Shown piece by piece: positions 1 to 6,807 of a stretch of 12,391 bases of DNA (position 1 is its first letter; every line of letters starts with the position of its first letter). Location: the NCBI GenBank assembly GCA_023436685.1, contig JAEZIL010000258.1:1-12391 (forward strand), in the 5' to 3' direction. The DNA is from Bacteroidota bacterium (lineage in GTDB: Bacteria > Bacteroidota > Bacteroidia > Chitinophagales > Chitinophagaceae). The notes under the pieces were generated by a model. The model did no database searches and was not told where the DNA came from. It saw only the letters and a program-made list of their open reading frames with translations. A program made the translations under genes and the position numbers.

Positions 1-489
1 ATATTGACCATTATCTTTTTCCAGGTCATTAAACATCCTTCCACGACAGAACAAATAACCCAACCTGTCAATAAAACCGCCTGCAGCACCGGCATATTCA
101 AAATATTCACGTTCTTTCCAATAACGGATCTTCGGCTGACAGGCTGCGAGACCCGGATAGCGCCCCATAGCATTTAGCAATGGCATAAACCAACCCGGCG
201 TTACTTCGAAATCGGCACTAAGTAATATATAATATTTTGCCTGTATTTGCTTTAATGCTTCATAATAGCCATTAGCAAATCCTTTGTTTACAGCTATCTG
301 CAGGGTTTTTATTGAGGGGTAATTGTCAACAACGTATTGATGGGTGTCATCTGTAGATGCATTATCTACAACAATGACTTCATACCCGCTTTCAGCCTCA
401 GCAACAATGCCAGGCAAAAATAATTCATGCCACTTTCTACCATTGTAGCTAAGTATTACTACAGCAGTATCTTGTGTACAGATCATCAT
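1..489 (-). CDS. Family 2 glycosyltransferase, N-terminal part (runs off left edge)
   Basis: The 163 codons from the ATG at 489 down to base 1 are open and give the start of a GT-A fold glycosyltransferase that transfers a sugar from a nucleotide donor, probably in cell-surface polysaccharide synthesis. Visible motifs are the first beta strand VVILSYNG (10-17), VVDNAST (40-46) at the nucleotide-binding loop, NKGFANGYYEAL (68-79), the metal-binding acidic motif in LLSADFEVTPGW (89-100; D93 and E95), and AACQPKIRYW (115-124), typical of Bacteroidota GT2 proteins. The C-terminal half lies outside the window, so the acceptor cannot be judged. Two adjacent ATGs (489 and 486) could start it. A small membrane-protein gene ends 17 bases upstream on the same strand, suggesting co-transcription. 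The start codon sits in a perfect 9-bp inverted repeat (485-506). The family call is secure, the sugar is not. Confidence 0.9.
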   Translation of the reverse strand, partial: MMICTQDTAVVILSYNGRKWHELFLPGIVAEAESGYEVIVVDNASTDDTHQYVVDNYPSIKTLQIAVNKGFANGYYEALKQIQAKYYILLSADFEVTPGWFMPLLNAMGRYPGLAACQPKIRYWKEREYFEYAGAAGGFIDRLGYLFCRGRMFNDLEKDNGQY

Positions 490-506
490 TGTTCAGAAAC
501 AATGAT
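485..506 (-). other. Inverted repeat overlapping the glycosyltransferase start
   Basis: ATCATTGTT (485-493) and AACAATGAT (498-506) are perfect 9-base complementary arms separated by the four bases 494-497. In the minus-strand transcript this hairpin fills nearly the whole 17-base gap between the two genes and includes the first ATG of the glycosyltransferase. It is not followed by a U-run, so it is not an intrinsic terminator. A role in translation or mRNA stability is inference. Confidence 0.55.
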
Positions 507-719
507 TTATTTATACTTTGGGGCGTATTGTGTATGCTCCGGAACAGGAATATCTTCATTCTTCTGGAACTTGTGCTCATAAAGGTTATAGCACCCTGCC
601 CATGCAAATATGAAGAAGCCAAAAAAGAACAGTAGAAATAAAAAGCGTGATTTAGAAGGTTTGTTCAATTCTATATCCGCTTCATTTTCTATATGAGTGT
701 TCTGGTTATATTGTTGCAT
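507..719 (-). CDS. Small single-pass membrane protein, unknown function
   Basis: A 70-residue protein with a polar N-terminal tail (1-25), one very hydrophobic, phenylalanine-rich membrane segment (about 26-44, with LFLLFFFGFFIFAWAG), and a short charged, tyrosine-containing tail (45-70). There is no cleavable signal or lipobox. By charge the lysine/arginine-containing N-terminal flank (K20, K23, R25) would be cytoplasmic, but this is weak. I do not recognise the family. Support for a real gene is the position: its stop is 17 bases upstream of the glycosyltransferase start on the same strand, and a TATTTTTG element lies about 25 bases upstream of its ATG. It could assist the glycosyltransferase at the membrane, which is only a guess. 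Confidence 0.65.
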   Translation of the reverse strand: MQQYNQNTHIENEADIELNKPSKSRFLFLLFFFGFFIFAWAGCYNLYEHKFQKNEDIPVPEHTQYAPKYK

Positions 720-744
720 GTCTGTAATGAAGAATTTGCAGCGA

Positions 745-752
745 CAAAAATA
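745..752 (-). promoter_or_regulatory. Putative Bacteroidota -7 element (TATTTTTG) for the membrane protein/glycosyltransferase pair
   Basis: Read on the minus strand, 752-745 is TATTTTTG, an exact match to the TAnnTTTG consensus of the Bacteroidota primary sigma factor. The ATG at 719 lies 25 bases downstream, leaving a short leader. No well-spaced TTG at -33 is evident, so the call rests on one element. Confidence 0.35.
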
Positions 753-814
753 ATAGTTATTAGTTCAAAATCATAATATTTTTACCTTGACCTCGTTTTT
801 ATCTTTTAAATATT

Positions 815-1951
815 ATGCGCCAGTATATTAATTGGAAAACTTATTTAATATTAGTAGCACTATGTATTGTTGGCGCATCTTTGTTTTATACCAATCAGCT
901 TGCAACCAGATTAGCTAACCAGGAAAGACAAAATGTACTACAACTGGTTGAAGGCTTGAAAACCCTTAGTGTAACCACCGACCCATATGCTACCAAGTAT
1001 ATCTCTACAATATTAGAGCAAAACACTACTATTCCACTTATTCTTACCGATGAAAACGGCAATATTCTTGACCATAAAAACCTGGATACTGCACGAAGTA
1101 AACGAAACCCTGATTATTTCAAAAATCAGGTTAATGAATTTAACGCTAATCACACCCCTATTGAATTTGATTATGGATATGGCCGTCAATATGTTTCGTA
1201 TGGTGAGTCTTCTCTTTTGCGGCAATTACGGTATTACCCCTATGCACAACTGGCCATTATTTTCCTATTCTTGTTAATTGTAATGATAGCATTAAGCAAC
1301 GCTCACAGGTCAATTCAAAATCAGGTATGGGTAGGCCTTTCTAAGGAGACTGCTCACCAATTGGGTACTCCATTAAGCTCAATAGAGGCCTGGCTGGAAT
1401 TATTAAGAGACAACGAGGCTAACCATGAGGCAGTCACAGAAATGCAAAAAGATCTTGACCGGCTTAAGCTTGTAGCCGATAGATTTGGCAAGGTGGGCAG
1501 TATACCCAAAATGGAAGAAGAAAACCTTATTATTCGTCTGCAGAATATGGTTAATTATATGCAGAAACGGGCGCCCAATAAGGTCAATATTTCGCTAAAA
1601 AACAATGAAAGCGACATCCCGATTGCCATTAGCGGTCCTTTGTTCGACTGGGTAATAGAAAACCTGATGCGAAACGCTCTTGATGCTATGGAGGGTAAAG
1701 GAGAAATCGAAGTAAAGGTTACCAACCAACCCCAACAAGTCATATTAGACATTTGCGATACAGGGCGTGGTATTGCAAAACATCAGATAAAGAAAATATT
1801 CAATCCGGGGTTTACTACCAAAAAACGTGGATGGGGCTTAGGACTAAGCCTTTCAAAACGTATTATTGAAAAATATCACCATGGGTCAATTATGGTAAAA
1901 AATTCGGAGCCCGGTGTGGGTACAACATTTCGTATTATACTAAGACGATAA
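815..1951 (+). CDS. Membrane sensor histidine kinase, orphan
   Basis: This 378-residue protein senses a signal through a periplasmic loop and autophosphorylates a histidine. It has TM1 (about 10-27), an extracytoplasmic region of about 115 residues (28-142), TM2 (about 143-161), a dimerisation helix with the H-box AHQLGTPLSS (H181), then an HATPase domain: N-box ENLMRNALDAM (N283, N287), G1 DICDTGRGI (D315, G317, G319), the short lid FNPGFTTKKRGWGLGLSLS (329-347), and C-terminal GVGTTFRIIL. The HQLGTPLS form of the H-box replaces the common HELRTPL and is familiar from Bacteroidota kinases. There is no HAMP or PAS domain and no receiver. No response regulator gene is adjacent, so the partner is elsewhere. 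Intergenic 720-814 separates it from the divergent genes; TACCTTGA at 783-790 is a poor -7 match. A tRNA gene follows 65 bases downstream. Confidence 0.93.
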   Translation: MRQYINWKTYLILVALCIVGASLFYTNQLATRLANQERQNVLQLVEGLKTLSVTTDPYATKYISTILEQNTTIPLILTDENGNILDHKNLDTARSKRNPDYFKNQVNEFNANHTPIEFDYGYGRQYVSYGESSLLRQLRYYPYAQLAIIFLFLLIVMIALSNAHRSIQNQVWVGLSKETAHQLGTPLSSIEAWLELLRDNEANHEAVTEMQKDLDRLKLVADRFGKVGSIPKMEEENLIIRLQNMVNYMQKRAPNKVNISLKNNESDIPIAISGPLFDWVIENLMRNALDAMEGKGEIEVKVTNQPQQVILDICDTGRGIAKHQIKKIFNPGFTTKKRGWGLGLSLSKRIIEKYHHGSIMVKNSEPGVGTTFRIILRR

Positions 1952-1990
1952 AAATATACGAGCTGCTCTTTAAATTTTGCTTTTAACTTT

Positions 1991-1998
1991 TACCTTTG
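1991..1998 (+). promoter_or_regulatory. Putative -7 element (TACCTTTG) of tRNA-Leu
   Basis: TACCTTTG exactly fits the Bacteroidota TAnnTTTG -7 consensus and ends 18 bases before the tRNA 5' end. A TTG at 1977-1979 is too close to serve as the -33 element, and no better one is visible. Confidence 0.5.
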
Positions 1999-2016
1999 CA
2001 ATCCCTCAACTACTAT

Positions 2017-2101
2017 GCGGCGGTGGCGAAACTGGTAGACGCACTACTTTGAGGTGGTAGCGCCTGTAACGGGCGTGGGAGTTCGAATCTCCTCTGCCGC
2101 A
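2017..2101 (+). tRNA. tRNA-Leu (anticodon GAG)
   Basis: A complete class II tRNA cloverleaf. The acceptor stem is GCGGCGG (2017-2023) paired with CTGCCGC (2094-2100), with discriminator A at 2101. The D-arm stem is GCG (2026-2028)/CGC (2040-2042). The anticodon stem CTACT/GGTAG encloses the 7-base loop TTGAGGT (2049-2055), giving anticodon GAG at 2051-2053, which reads leucine CUC/CUU. A long variable arm (about 2061-2075) is as expected for leucine tRNAs. The T arm contains TTCGAAT (2082-2088). The 3' CCA is not encoded (A at 2101 is followed by CAT). A -7 promoter element precedes it and a strong terminator follows, so it is a single-gene transcription unit. Confidence 0.96.
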
Positions 2102-2105
2102 CATC

Positions 2106-2135
2106 AAGGCAAGCATTACATGCTTGCCTTTTTAT
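2106..2135 (+). terminator. Intrinsic terminator after tRNA-Leu
   Basis: AAGGCAAGCAT (2106-2116) pairs perfectly with ATGCTTGCCTT (2120-2130) around the three-base loop TAC, and a T-rich run follows directly (2129-2133). It starts only five bases past the tRNA 3' end. Confidence 0.85.
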
Positions 2136-2202
2136 TTATATTACAATATACAATGCTTTCGGCAAGATAATTTTATACACCTTTGCTACAAATATCATTA
2201 CT

Positions 2203-2460
2203 ATGTCTTGTACCTTCAATTTACCCGTTAATGGAACTGTGGAAGCCTTCGAACAAAAAGTAAAAGCCGCAATAGAAAAAGCAGGTGGCGAGCTGGGCCA
2301 GGAAAACGGAATGGCTGTATTTTCTATTAGCACACCTGTAGGCCGCGTTGTAGGCAGCTATGCCATACAAGGCAATGATGTGAAAGTAGACATAAGTGAT
2401 AAACCCTTTTTTCTTAGTTGCGATAAAATAAAAGAATTCCTGGAAACCTATCTTAAGTAG
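2203..2460 (+). CDS. Small conserved-looking protein, unknown function
   Basis: An 85-residue soluble protein with no signal peptide or membrane segment. It reads as an alpha-beta fold: a beta strand with CTFNLPVNG (3-11), a helix with EAFEQKVKAAIEKAGGEL (14-31), two strands around GMAVFSISTPVGRVVGSYAIQGNDVKVDISDKPFF (36-70, in outline), and a C-terminal helix (about 74-85) starting at the SCDKIKEF segment. The layout resembles small proteins of the polyhydroxyalkanoic-acid-system type, but I cannot confirm that relation. Two cysteines (3 and 73) are present. The ATG at 2203 follows a near-match to a -7 element (TACACCTTTG, 2176-2185). It ends with TAG, which matters for reading the premature TAG in the next gene. 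The next gene starts 60 bases downstream and may have its own promoter. Confidence 0.8.
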   Translation: MSCTFNLPVNGTVEAFEQKVKAAIEKAGGELGQENGMAVFSISTPVGRVVGSYAIQGNDVKVDISDKPFFLSCDKIKEFLETYLK

Positions 2461-2520
2461 TATACAGATATAGTAATTCGCAATTCTGTTTAGTATCTTT
2501 CTGAAATATCTTATAATTTA

Positions 2521-5500
2521 ATGAGGCTATCTATAACAGCTAAGTTATACTTAGGTTTCCTTAGTGCCATAGTCATAACTATAATAATAGGCATCGTTAC
2601 CTATCAATCTATACAATCTCAGCAGGAGAATGCCCGCTGGCTAAGACATTCATACCAGGTTATCAATAAAGTGGATGACATCCAGAACATATTGATAGAT
2701 ATGGAAACAGGCCGACGAGGATTTAGAGCTACTAATCAAAAAAAGTTCCTGGAACCATACAATAGTGGCTTGTTGAACATAATGCCTGCCATAAATGATC
2801 TTAAAAACCAGGTAAAAGATAACCCTCAGCAATTAAGCAACGTCCAGATTTTAGAATCTAAAGTACTGGGAGTGCTTCAACTATGGCAAGAGTATGGCCA
2901 GGATGCCAGCGCTTATACAATGGATATTGTAATAAGAATGACGGATACAGAAAAGCAGAAAATGGACGACATCCGCCAGCATATTAATAAAATCACAAAC
3001 CTCGAAACCGATTTACGTATTAAGCGCGAACAGGTTAATGAACGCTCATTAAGCCTTACATCCAACATTTCAATAATAGGCTCATTTGCGGTTTTAGTTA
3101 TTATTCTAATTCTTATATACTTTATTATTTCAGAATTTAATAACCGTAGGCGTGCAGAAGCTGCCGTTCAGGAAAATTTGCAAGAGGTTAAACTGCTAAA
3201 CGAAGAAAGTAATAATAAAAACTGGCTTCTTACAGGCGTTGCGTCTGTAAATAATGGCCTTCAAGACAAAGATGACATATCAACTCTAGCTAAAAGCGCA
3301 TTAAATGTAGTTGCAGCCTATATAAATGCTACTGCTGGTGCCCTTTATATTTATAAGGAAGACCAGGAGTCGCTGATTATGGTGGCTTCCAGCGCCTTAC
3401 CTGCCTCTACTCAAAGGCAGTTTAAAATTGGGGAGGGCCTTGTTGGCCAGGCAGCTAATACTAACCAGGCATATATTACCAAAAATATACCCTCTACATA
3501 TTGGAGTATTCATTCTGCAACAGGTTCAGGCATTGCGGGCGAAGTTGTATGCGTACCCCTTTGGTATAACAAAGAGCTGAAAGGAGTGTTAGAGTTCGGC
3601 ACTTTTGGCCATTTCTCTGACCTGCAAATCGACTTTTTAAATAATATAGCCTACAATATCGCTACGGCAATTAATGGTGCTGAATCAAAAGAAAAAGTAA
3701 TGCTCCTGCTTGAGCAAGTACAGATACAAAAGCTAGACCTGCAAAACCAGCAAGAAGAACTAAGGCAAACCAATGAAGAACTTACCCGCCAGGCTGAGGT
3801 ATTGCAAGCTTCTGAAGAAGAATTGAGGGTTCAGGAAGAAGAACTGAGACAAATAAATGCCGAGCTTGAAGAAAAAAATGAAACTGTAGAAATATCGCGC
3901 CAGGCACTAGCTCAAAAAGCCAGTGAATTGGAAATAACAGGTAAGTATAAGTCAGAGTTCTTAGCAAACATGTCTCACGAGCTACGTACACCTTTGAATA
4001 GTGTACTGATACTTGCTAAAATATTATCGGAAAACAAACAGGCTAATCTTACTACTAAGCAAATAGAATACGCCAATATTATTCACAAATCGGGCACAGA
4101 TCTGCTAAACCTGATCAACGATATACTAGACCTCTCAAAAATTGAGGCCGGGAAAATTGATTTCAATTTTGAAGACGTTAAGATCAGCAGCATTATTAAA
4201 GATATATCTCAAACATTCCATGTCATATCAGAAGAAAAATCAATCGCTTTTGACCAAGTGAAAGAAGATGATGTGCCGGATACAATATATACCGATAAAC
4301 AGCGGCTGGAGCAAGTAATTAAAAACTTATTATCCAATGCTTTCAAATTTACCCCGGCACATGGAGCAGTAACACTATCGTTTAAAGTATCAGATAATAC
4401 TTCTCATCTTACTAACAATACATTGCATAAGGCTAGCAAAGTAATGCTGATTGAAGTAAAGGATACTGGTATAGGTATACCTGCCGAAAAGCAACAATTA
4501 ATATTTGAGGCTTTTCAGCAGGCCGACGGCTCCACAAGTCGTAAATATGGAGGTACAGGCTTAGGGCTATCTATCAGCAAAGAACTGGTAAAGAAACTGG
4601 GGGGTGAAATAAGGCTATCCAGCAGTGAAAACGAAGGCAGCACTTTTTCTCTATACCTTCCGCTAGATAAAGTATCATTTCAGGAAGATGTAGTTAATAC
4701 CGAAAAGGAAACACTGCCTACACGTGAAGAGCAATATGATTTAACAGGTATAATAGAACAAACTAAAATTGCTGACGACCGGAAAATTATAAATCCTGCA
4801 GATAGAACTATGCTCATAATTGAGGATGATCCTCAGTTTGCATATATAGTTCAGGATTTTGCTCGTAGCAGGGGGTATAAGACCATTGTTGCATTACAAG
4901 GGGATGAAGGACTGTATTATGCACGTAAGTACCGCCCTTCAGCAATAACACTAGACATACAGCTACCTGTAATAGATGGTTGGACATTACTTAAACTCCT
5001 AAAATCAGACGAAAGGTTGAGAGAAATACCCGTCCATGTTATCTCAGCAACAGATATTGATAAATCAGGTGGTGCCGCCCTGGCATTTATAAAAAAGCCG
5101 GTGGAGAAGGATGACTTGGAGAAAGCATTTAATCTAATCAACCGGAATATATATTCCGATATAAAAAAACTTCTTGTAATAGCCGACAACAATAGCATTG
5201 ATAATTTTATTAAAAAAGTTTTTCAGGAGAAACACGCAGATCTAGAGTATGATCTTGTAACTAATGAAGCAGACGCAATTCATAAAATGCATGATATAAA
5301 ATATGATTGCATCATTGTTGATATGAGTCACCAGCTTGAAAAAGGGAAAAAGGAACTTAAACACATACATGCCAAAGCTAAAAACACTGATACACCTATA
5401 ATAATATACCTTGATGAGGACCTTTCTAATAAAGATGAAGCTCATCTCAAGCGACTATCGGATGTTATTATCAGAGATTCATCTCAGGCTAAAGACAGGT

Positions 5501-5688
5501 TGATGGACGAGTTGGAACTATTCCTGTATAAAGTTCAGGAAGTTGAGAGCACACCCTTTCCAAAGTCGGCACTTAACAATAATATTGGCCAGGAAACTAC
5601 TTTGCAAAATAAGAAGGTTTTGTTGGCGGATGATGACATGAGAAATGTTTTTGCACTAACTACACTGCTGGAAGAAAATGAAATGTAG
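2521..5688 (+). CDS. Hybrid sensor histidine kinase (CHASE3-GAF-HisKA-HATPase-REC-REC), truncated in a third REC by in-frame TAG
   Basis: This 1055-residue product has TM1 (10-29), a CHASE3-like periplasmic domain (30-180, with DMETGRRGFRAT at 60-71), TM2 (183-204), a GAF domain (about 235-385), a continuous coiled coil (393-470), HisKA with MSHELRTPLNS (H486), and HATPase with N-box KNLLSNAFKFT (N602, N606), G1 DTGIGI (D648), IFEAFQQ, and G2 GGTGLGLSIS (677-686). REC1 (764-870) is complete: E768/D769/D770, D812, S842, K859. REC2 (882-1004) is degenerate. REC3 starts at KKVLLADDD (1031-1039) but a TAG codon at 5686-5688 ends the protein after its first helix. The same frame continues through the rest of REC3 to 5976; with read-through the protein would be 1151 residues. 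The kinase should autophosphorylate and pass phosphate to REC1; loss of REC3 would disturb any onward relay. It heads the cheR-cheB-kinase cluster. TATCTTTC (2494-2501) is a weak promoter candidate. Confidence 0.93.
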   Translation: MRLSITAKLYLGFLSAIVITIIIGIVTYQSIQSQQENARWLRHSYQVINKVDDIQNILIDMETGRRGFRATNQKKFLEPYNSGLLNIMPAINDLKNQVKDNPQQLSNVQILESKVLGVLQLWQEYGQDASAYTMDIVIRMTDTEKQKMDDIRQHINKITNLETDLRIKREQVNERSLSLTSNISIIGSFAVLVIILILIYFIISEFNNRRRAEAAVQENLQEVKLLNEESNNKNWLLTGVASVNNGLQDKDDISTLAKSALNVVAAYINATAGALYIYKEDQESLIMVASSALPASTQRQFKIGEGLVGQAANTNQAYITKNIPSTYWSIHSATGSGIAGEVVCVPLWYNKELKGVLEFGTFGHFSDLQIDFLNNIAYNIATAINGAESKEKVMLLLEQVQIQKLDLQNQQEELRQTNEELTRQAEVLQASEEELRVQEEELRQINAELEEKNETVEISRQALAQKASELEITGKYKSEFLANMSHELRTPLNSVLILAKILSENKQANLTTKQIEYANIIHKSGTDLLNLINDILDLSKIEAGKIDFNFEDVKISSIIKDISQTFHVISEEKSIAFDQVKEDDVPDTIYTDKQRLEQVIKNLLSNAFKFTPAHGAVTLSFKVSDNTSHLTNNTLHKASKVMLIEVKDTGIGIPAEKQQLIFEAFQQADGSTSRKYGGTGLGLSISKELVKKLGGEIRLSSSENEGSTFSLYLPLDKVSFQEDVVNTEKETLPTREEQYDLTGIIEQTKIADDRKIINPADRTMLIIEDDPQFAYIVQDFARSRGYKTIVALQGDEGLYYARKYRPSAITLDIQLPVIDGWTLLKLLKSDERLREIPVHVISATDIDKSGGAALAFIKKPVEKDDLEKAFNLINRNIYSDIKKLLVIADNNSIDNFIKKVFQEKHADLEYDLVTNEADAIHKMHDIKYDCIIVDMSHQLEKGKKELKHIHAKAKNTDTPIIIYLDEDLSNKDEAHLKRLSDVIIRDSSQAKDRLMDELELFLYKVQEVESTPFPKSALNNNIGQETTLQNKKVLLADDDMRNVFALTTLLEENEM

Positions 5689-5976
5689 GTAATAACTGCA
5701 AACGACGGTAAAGAAGCCTTATCACTGCTGGAAGAACACAGTGATATAGACATCATACTAATGGATATTATGATGCCTGAGATGGATGGGTACGAAGCAA
5801 CGAGACTGATCAGGGCCAATAAAAAATATGCACATATTCCTGTAATAGCATTAACAGCAAAAGCAATGCAAGGAGACAGGGGGAAAACGCTTGAAGCTGG
5901 AGCATCTGACTATATAACAAAACCGGTAGATAATGCCCGCTTACTATCTTTAATGCGTGTGTGGCTGACTAAATAA
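5689..5976 (+). pseudogene. Detached C-terminal part of the third REC domain of the hybrid kinase
   Basis: This is the in-frame continuation of the hybrid kinase beyond the TAG at 5686-5688: 95 sense codons and a TAA. All remaining receiver landmarks are intact: [11 protein letters not shown] after the stop, phosphoacceptor D1082 in [12 protein letters not shown], the conserved threonine T1112 in ALTAKAM, and K1134 in ITKPVD (numbering as if uninterrupted). No second lesion is present, so the interruption is recent, tolerated by read-through, or an error. An ATG at 5761 could start a 71-residue piece, but that would begin one residue before the phosphoacceptor and lack the first two strands and the acidic pocket, so it should not fold as a receiver. 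The TAA ends one base before the cheR ATG. Confidence 0.8.
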
Positions 5977-5977
5977 T

Positions 5978-6802
5978 ATGTCTAATAAACAATTAAGCGA
6001 TGTAGAGCTGGAAGATATTTTACAAGTCATAAAATCGCAGTACGGATATGATTTTCATGACTATGCTCATGCGTCTATCATGCGGCGGGTGCACCGTTGT
6101 ATGGAAATGAGCAAAACCAGAAACGCATTCGACTTAAAATTTAAGCTTACAAACGAGCCTGATTTTTTTAATTGGTTCCTGGAATCAGTTACTGTGAATG
6201 TAACAGAAATGTTTCGTGACCCAGAATTCTACAAAGAGATACGCAACCATGTTATTCCTAAGCTTGCTTCCTACCCTACCATTAAAATATGGCATGCAGG
6301 GTGTGCTACCGGAGAAGAAGTTTATTCAATGGCAATTCTTTTAAAAGAAGAGGGACTTCTGGAAAGAACGCGCATCTATGCTACAGACTTAAATCCTGCT
6401 AACCTGGAGAAAGCCCGCAAGGGGATCATGCCCCTTTCTTATATGAAAAACTATACTCAGAATTATCTTTTATCAGGTGGTAAAAGTGATTTTTCTGAAT
6501 ATTATACTGCCCGGTATGGTAATGCTATAATTCGGAAAGACCTTTTAGCTAATGTCTTATTTTCCCAGCATAATTTAGTAACGGATCAGGTCTTTAATGA
6601 GTTTCAGCTTATTTGTTGCAGGAATGTTCTGATATATTTTAATAAAAAGTTACAGGATAAGGTGTTGCGATTGTTTTATGATAGTTTATCACCTTTAGGA
6701 TACCTTGCTTTAGGTATAAAAGAAAGCTTATTATTTTCACAAATAAGAGATAATTTTCAAACTGTTAGCGCAAACAATAAGATCTTTCGCAGGAAAACCT
6801 GA
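5978..6802 (+). CDS. cheR: CheR-type S-adenosylmethionine-dependent protein-glutamate methyltransferase
   Basis: The 274-residue protein matches stand-alone CheR in length and motifs. The family transfers methyl groups from S-adenosylmethionine to glutamate side chains, classically in chemoreceptor coiled coils. An all-helical N-terminal domain (about 5-70) is followed by VTEMFRDPEFY (75-85; family NVTEFFRD), the SAM-binding glycine motif HAGCATGEEVYSMA (106-119), the acidic strand end ATDLNP (135-140), and CRNVLIYF (214-221). There is no TPR extension and no fused CheB. The ATG at 5978 is one base after the TAA of the hybrid kinase frame, which suggests translational coupling that the premature TAG 290 bases upstream could weaken. 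No chemoreceptor, CheA or CheW gene is near, so the target is probably not a classical receptor; the adjacent kinase coiled coil is a candidate by inference. Confidence 0.95.
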   Translation: MSNKQLSDVELEDILQVIKSQYGYDFHDYAHASIMRRVHRCMEMSKTRNAFDLKFKLTNEPDFFNWFLESVTVNVTEMFRDPEFYKEIRNHVIPKLASYPTIKIWHAGCATGEEVYSMAILLKEEGLLERTRIYATDLNPANLEKARKGIMPLSYMKNYTQNYLLSGGKSDFSEYYTARYGNAIIRKDLLANVLFSQHNLVTDQVFNEFQLICCRNVLIYFNKKLQDKVLRLFYDSLSPLGYLALGIKESLLFSQIRDNFQTVSANNKIFRRKT

Positions 6803-6807
6803 TATGT

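Noticed and set aside
1977..1979. TTG as -33 element of the tRNA-Leu promoter
   Set aside because: Only 11 bases separate it from TACCTTTG, too short for the Bacteroidota -33/-7 spacing.
3754..3867. Tandem DNA repeat in the large kinase gene
   Set aside because: The similarity between 3754-3783 and 3838-3867 is explained by heptad duplication in the coiled coil and is not a mobile or structural DNA repeat.
5686..5688. Genome-wide reassignment of TAG to an amino acid
   Set aside because: TAG ends the small gene at 2458-2460 at a natural length, and read-through there would add only a short non-conserved tail before another TAG. One recoded site in a host genome is not enough.
5640..5700. Frameshift as the cause of the split kinase gene
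   Set aside because: The reading frame is identical before and after the TAG; only a codon substitution is needed to restore the receiver.
5761..5976. Independent single-domain response regulator starting at the ATG at 5761
   Set aside because: It would begin one residue before the phosphoacceptor and lack the first two strands and the acidic pocket, so it is the detached end of REC3.
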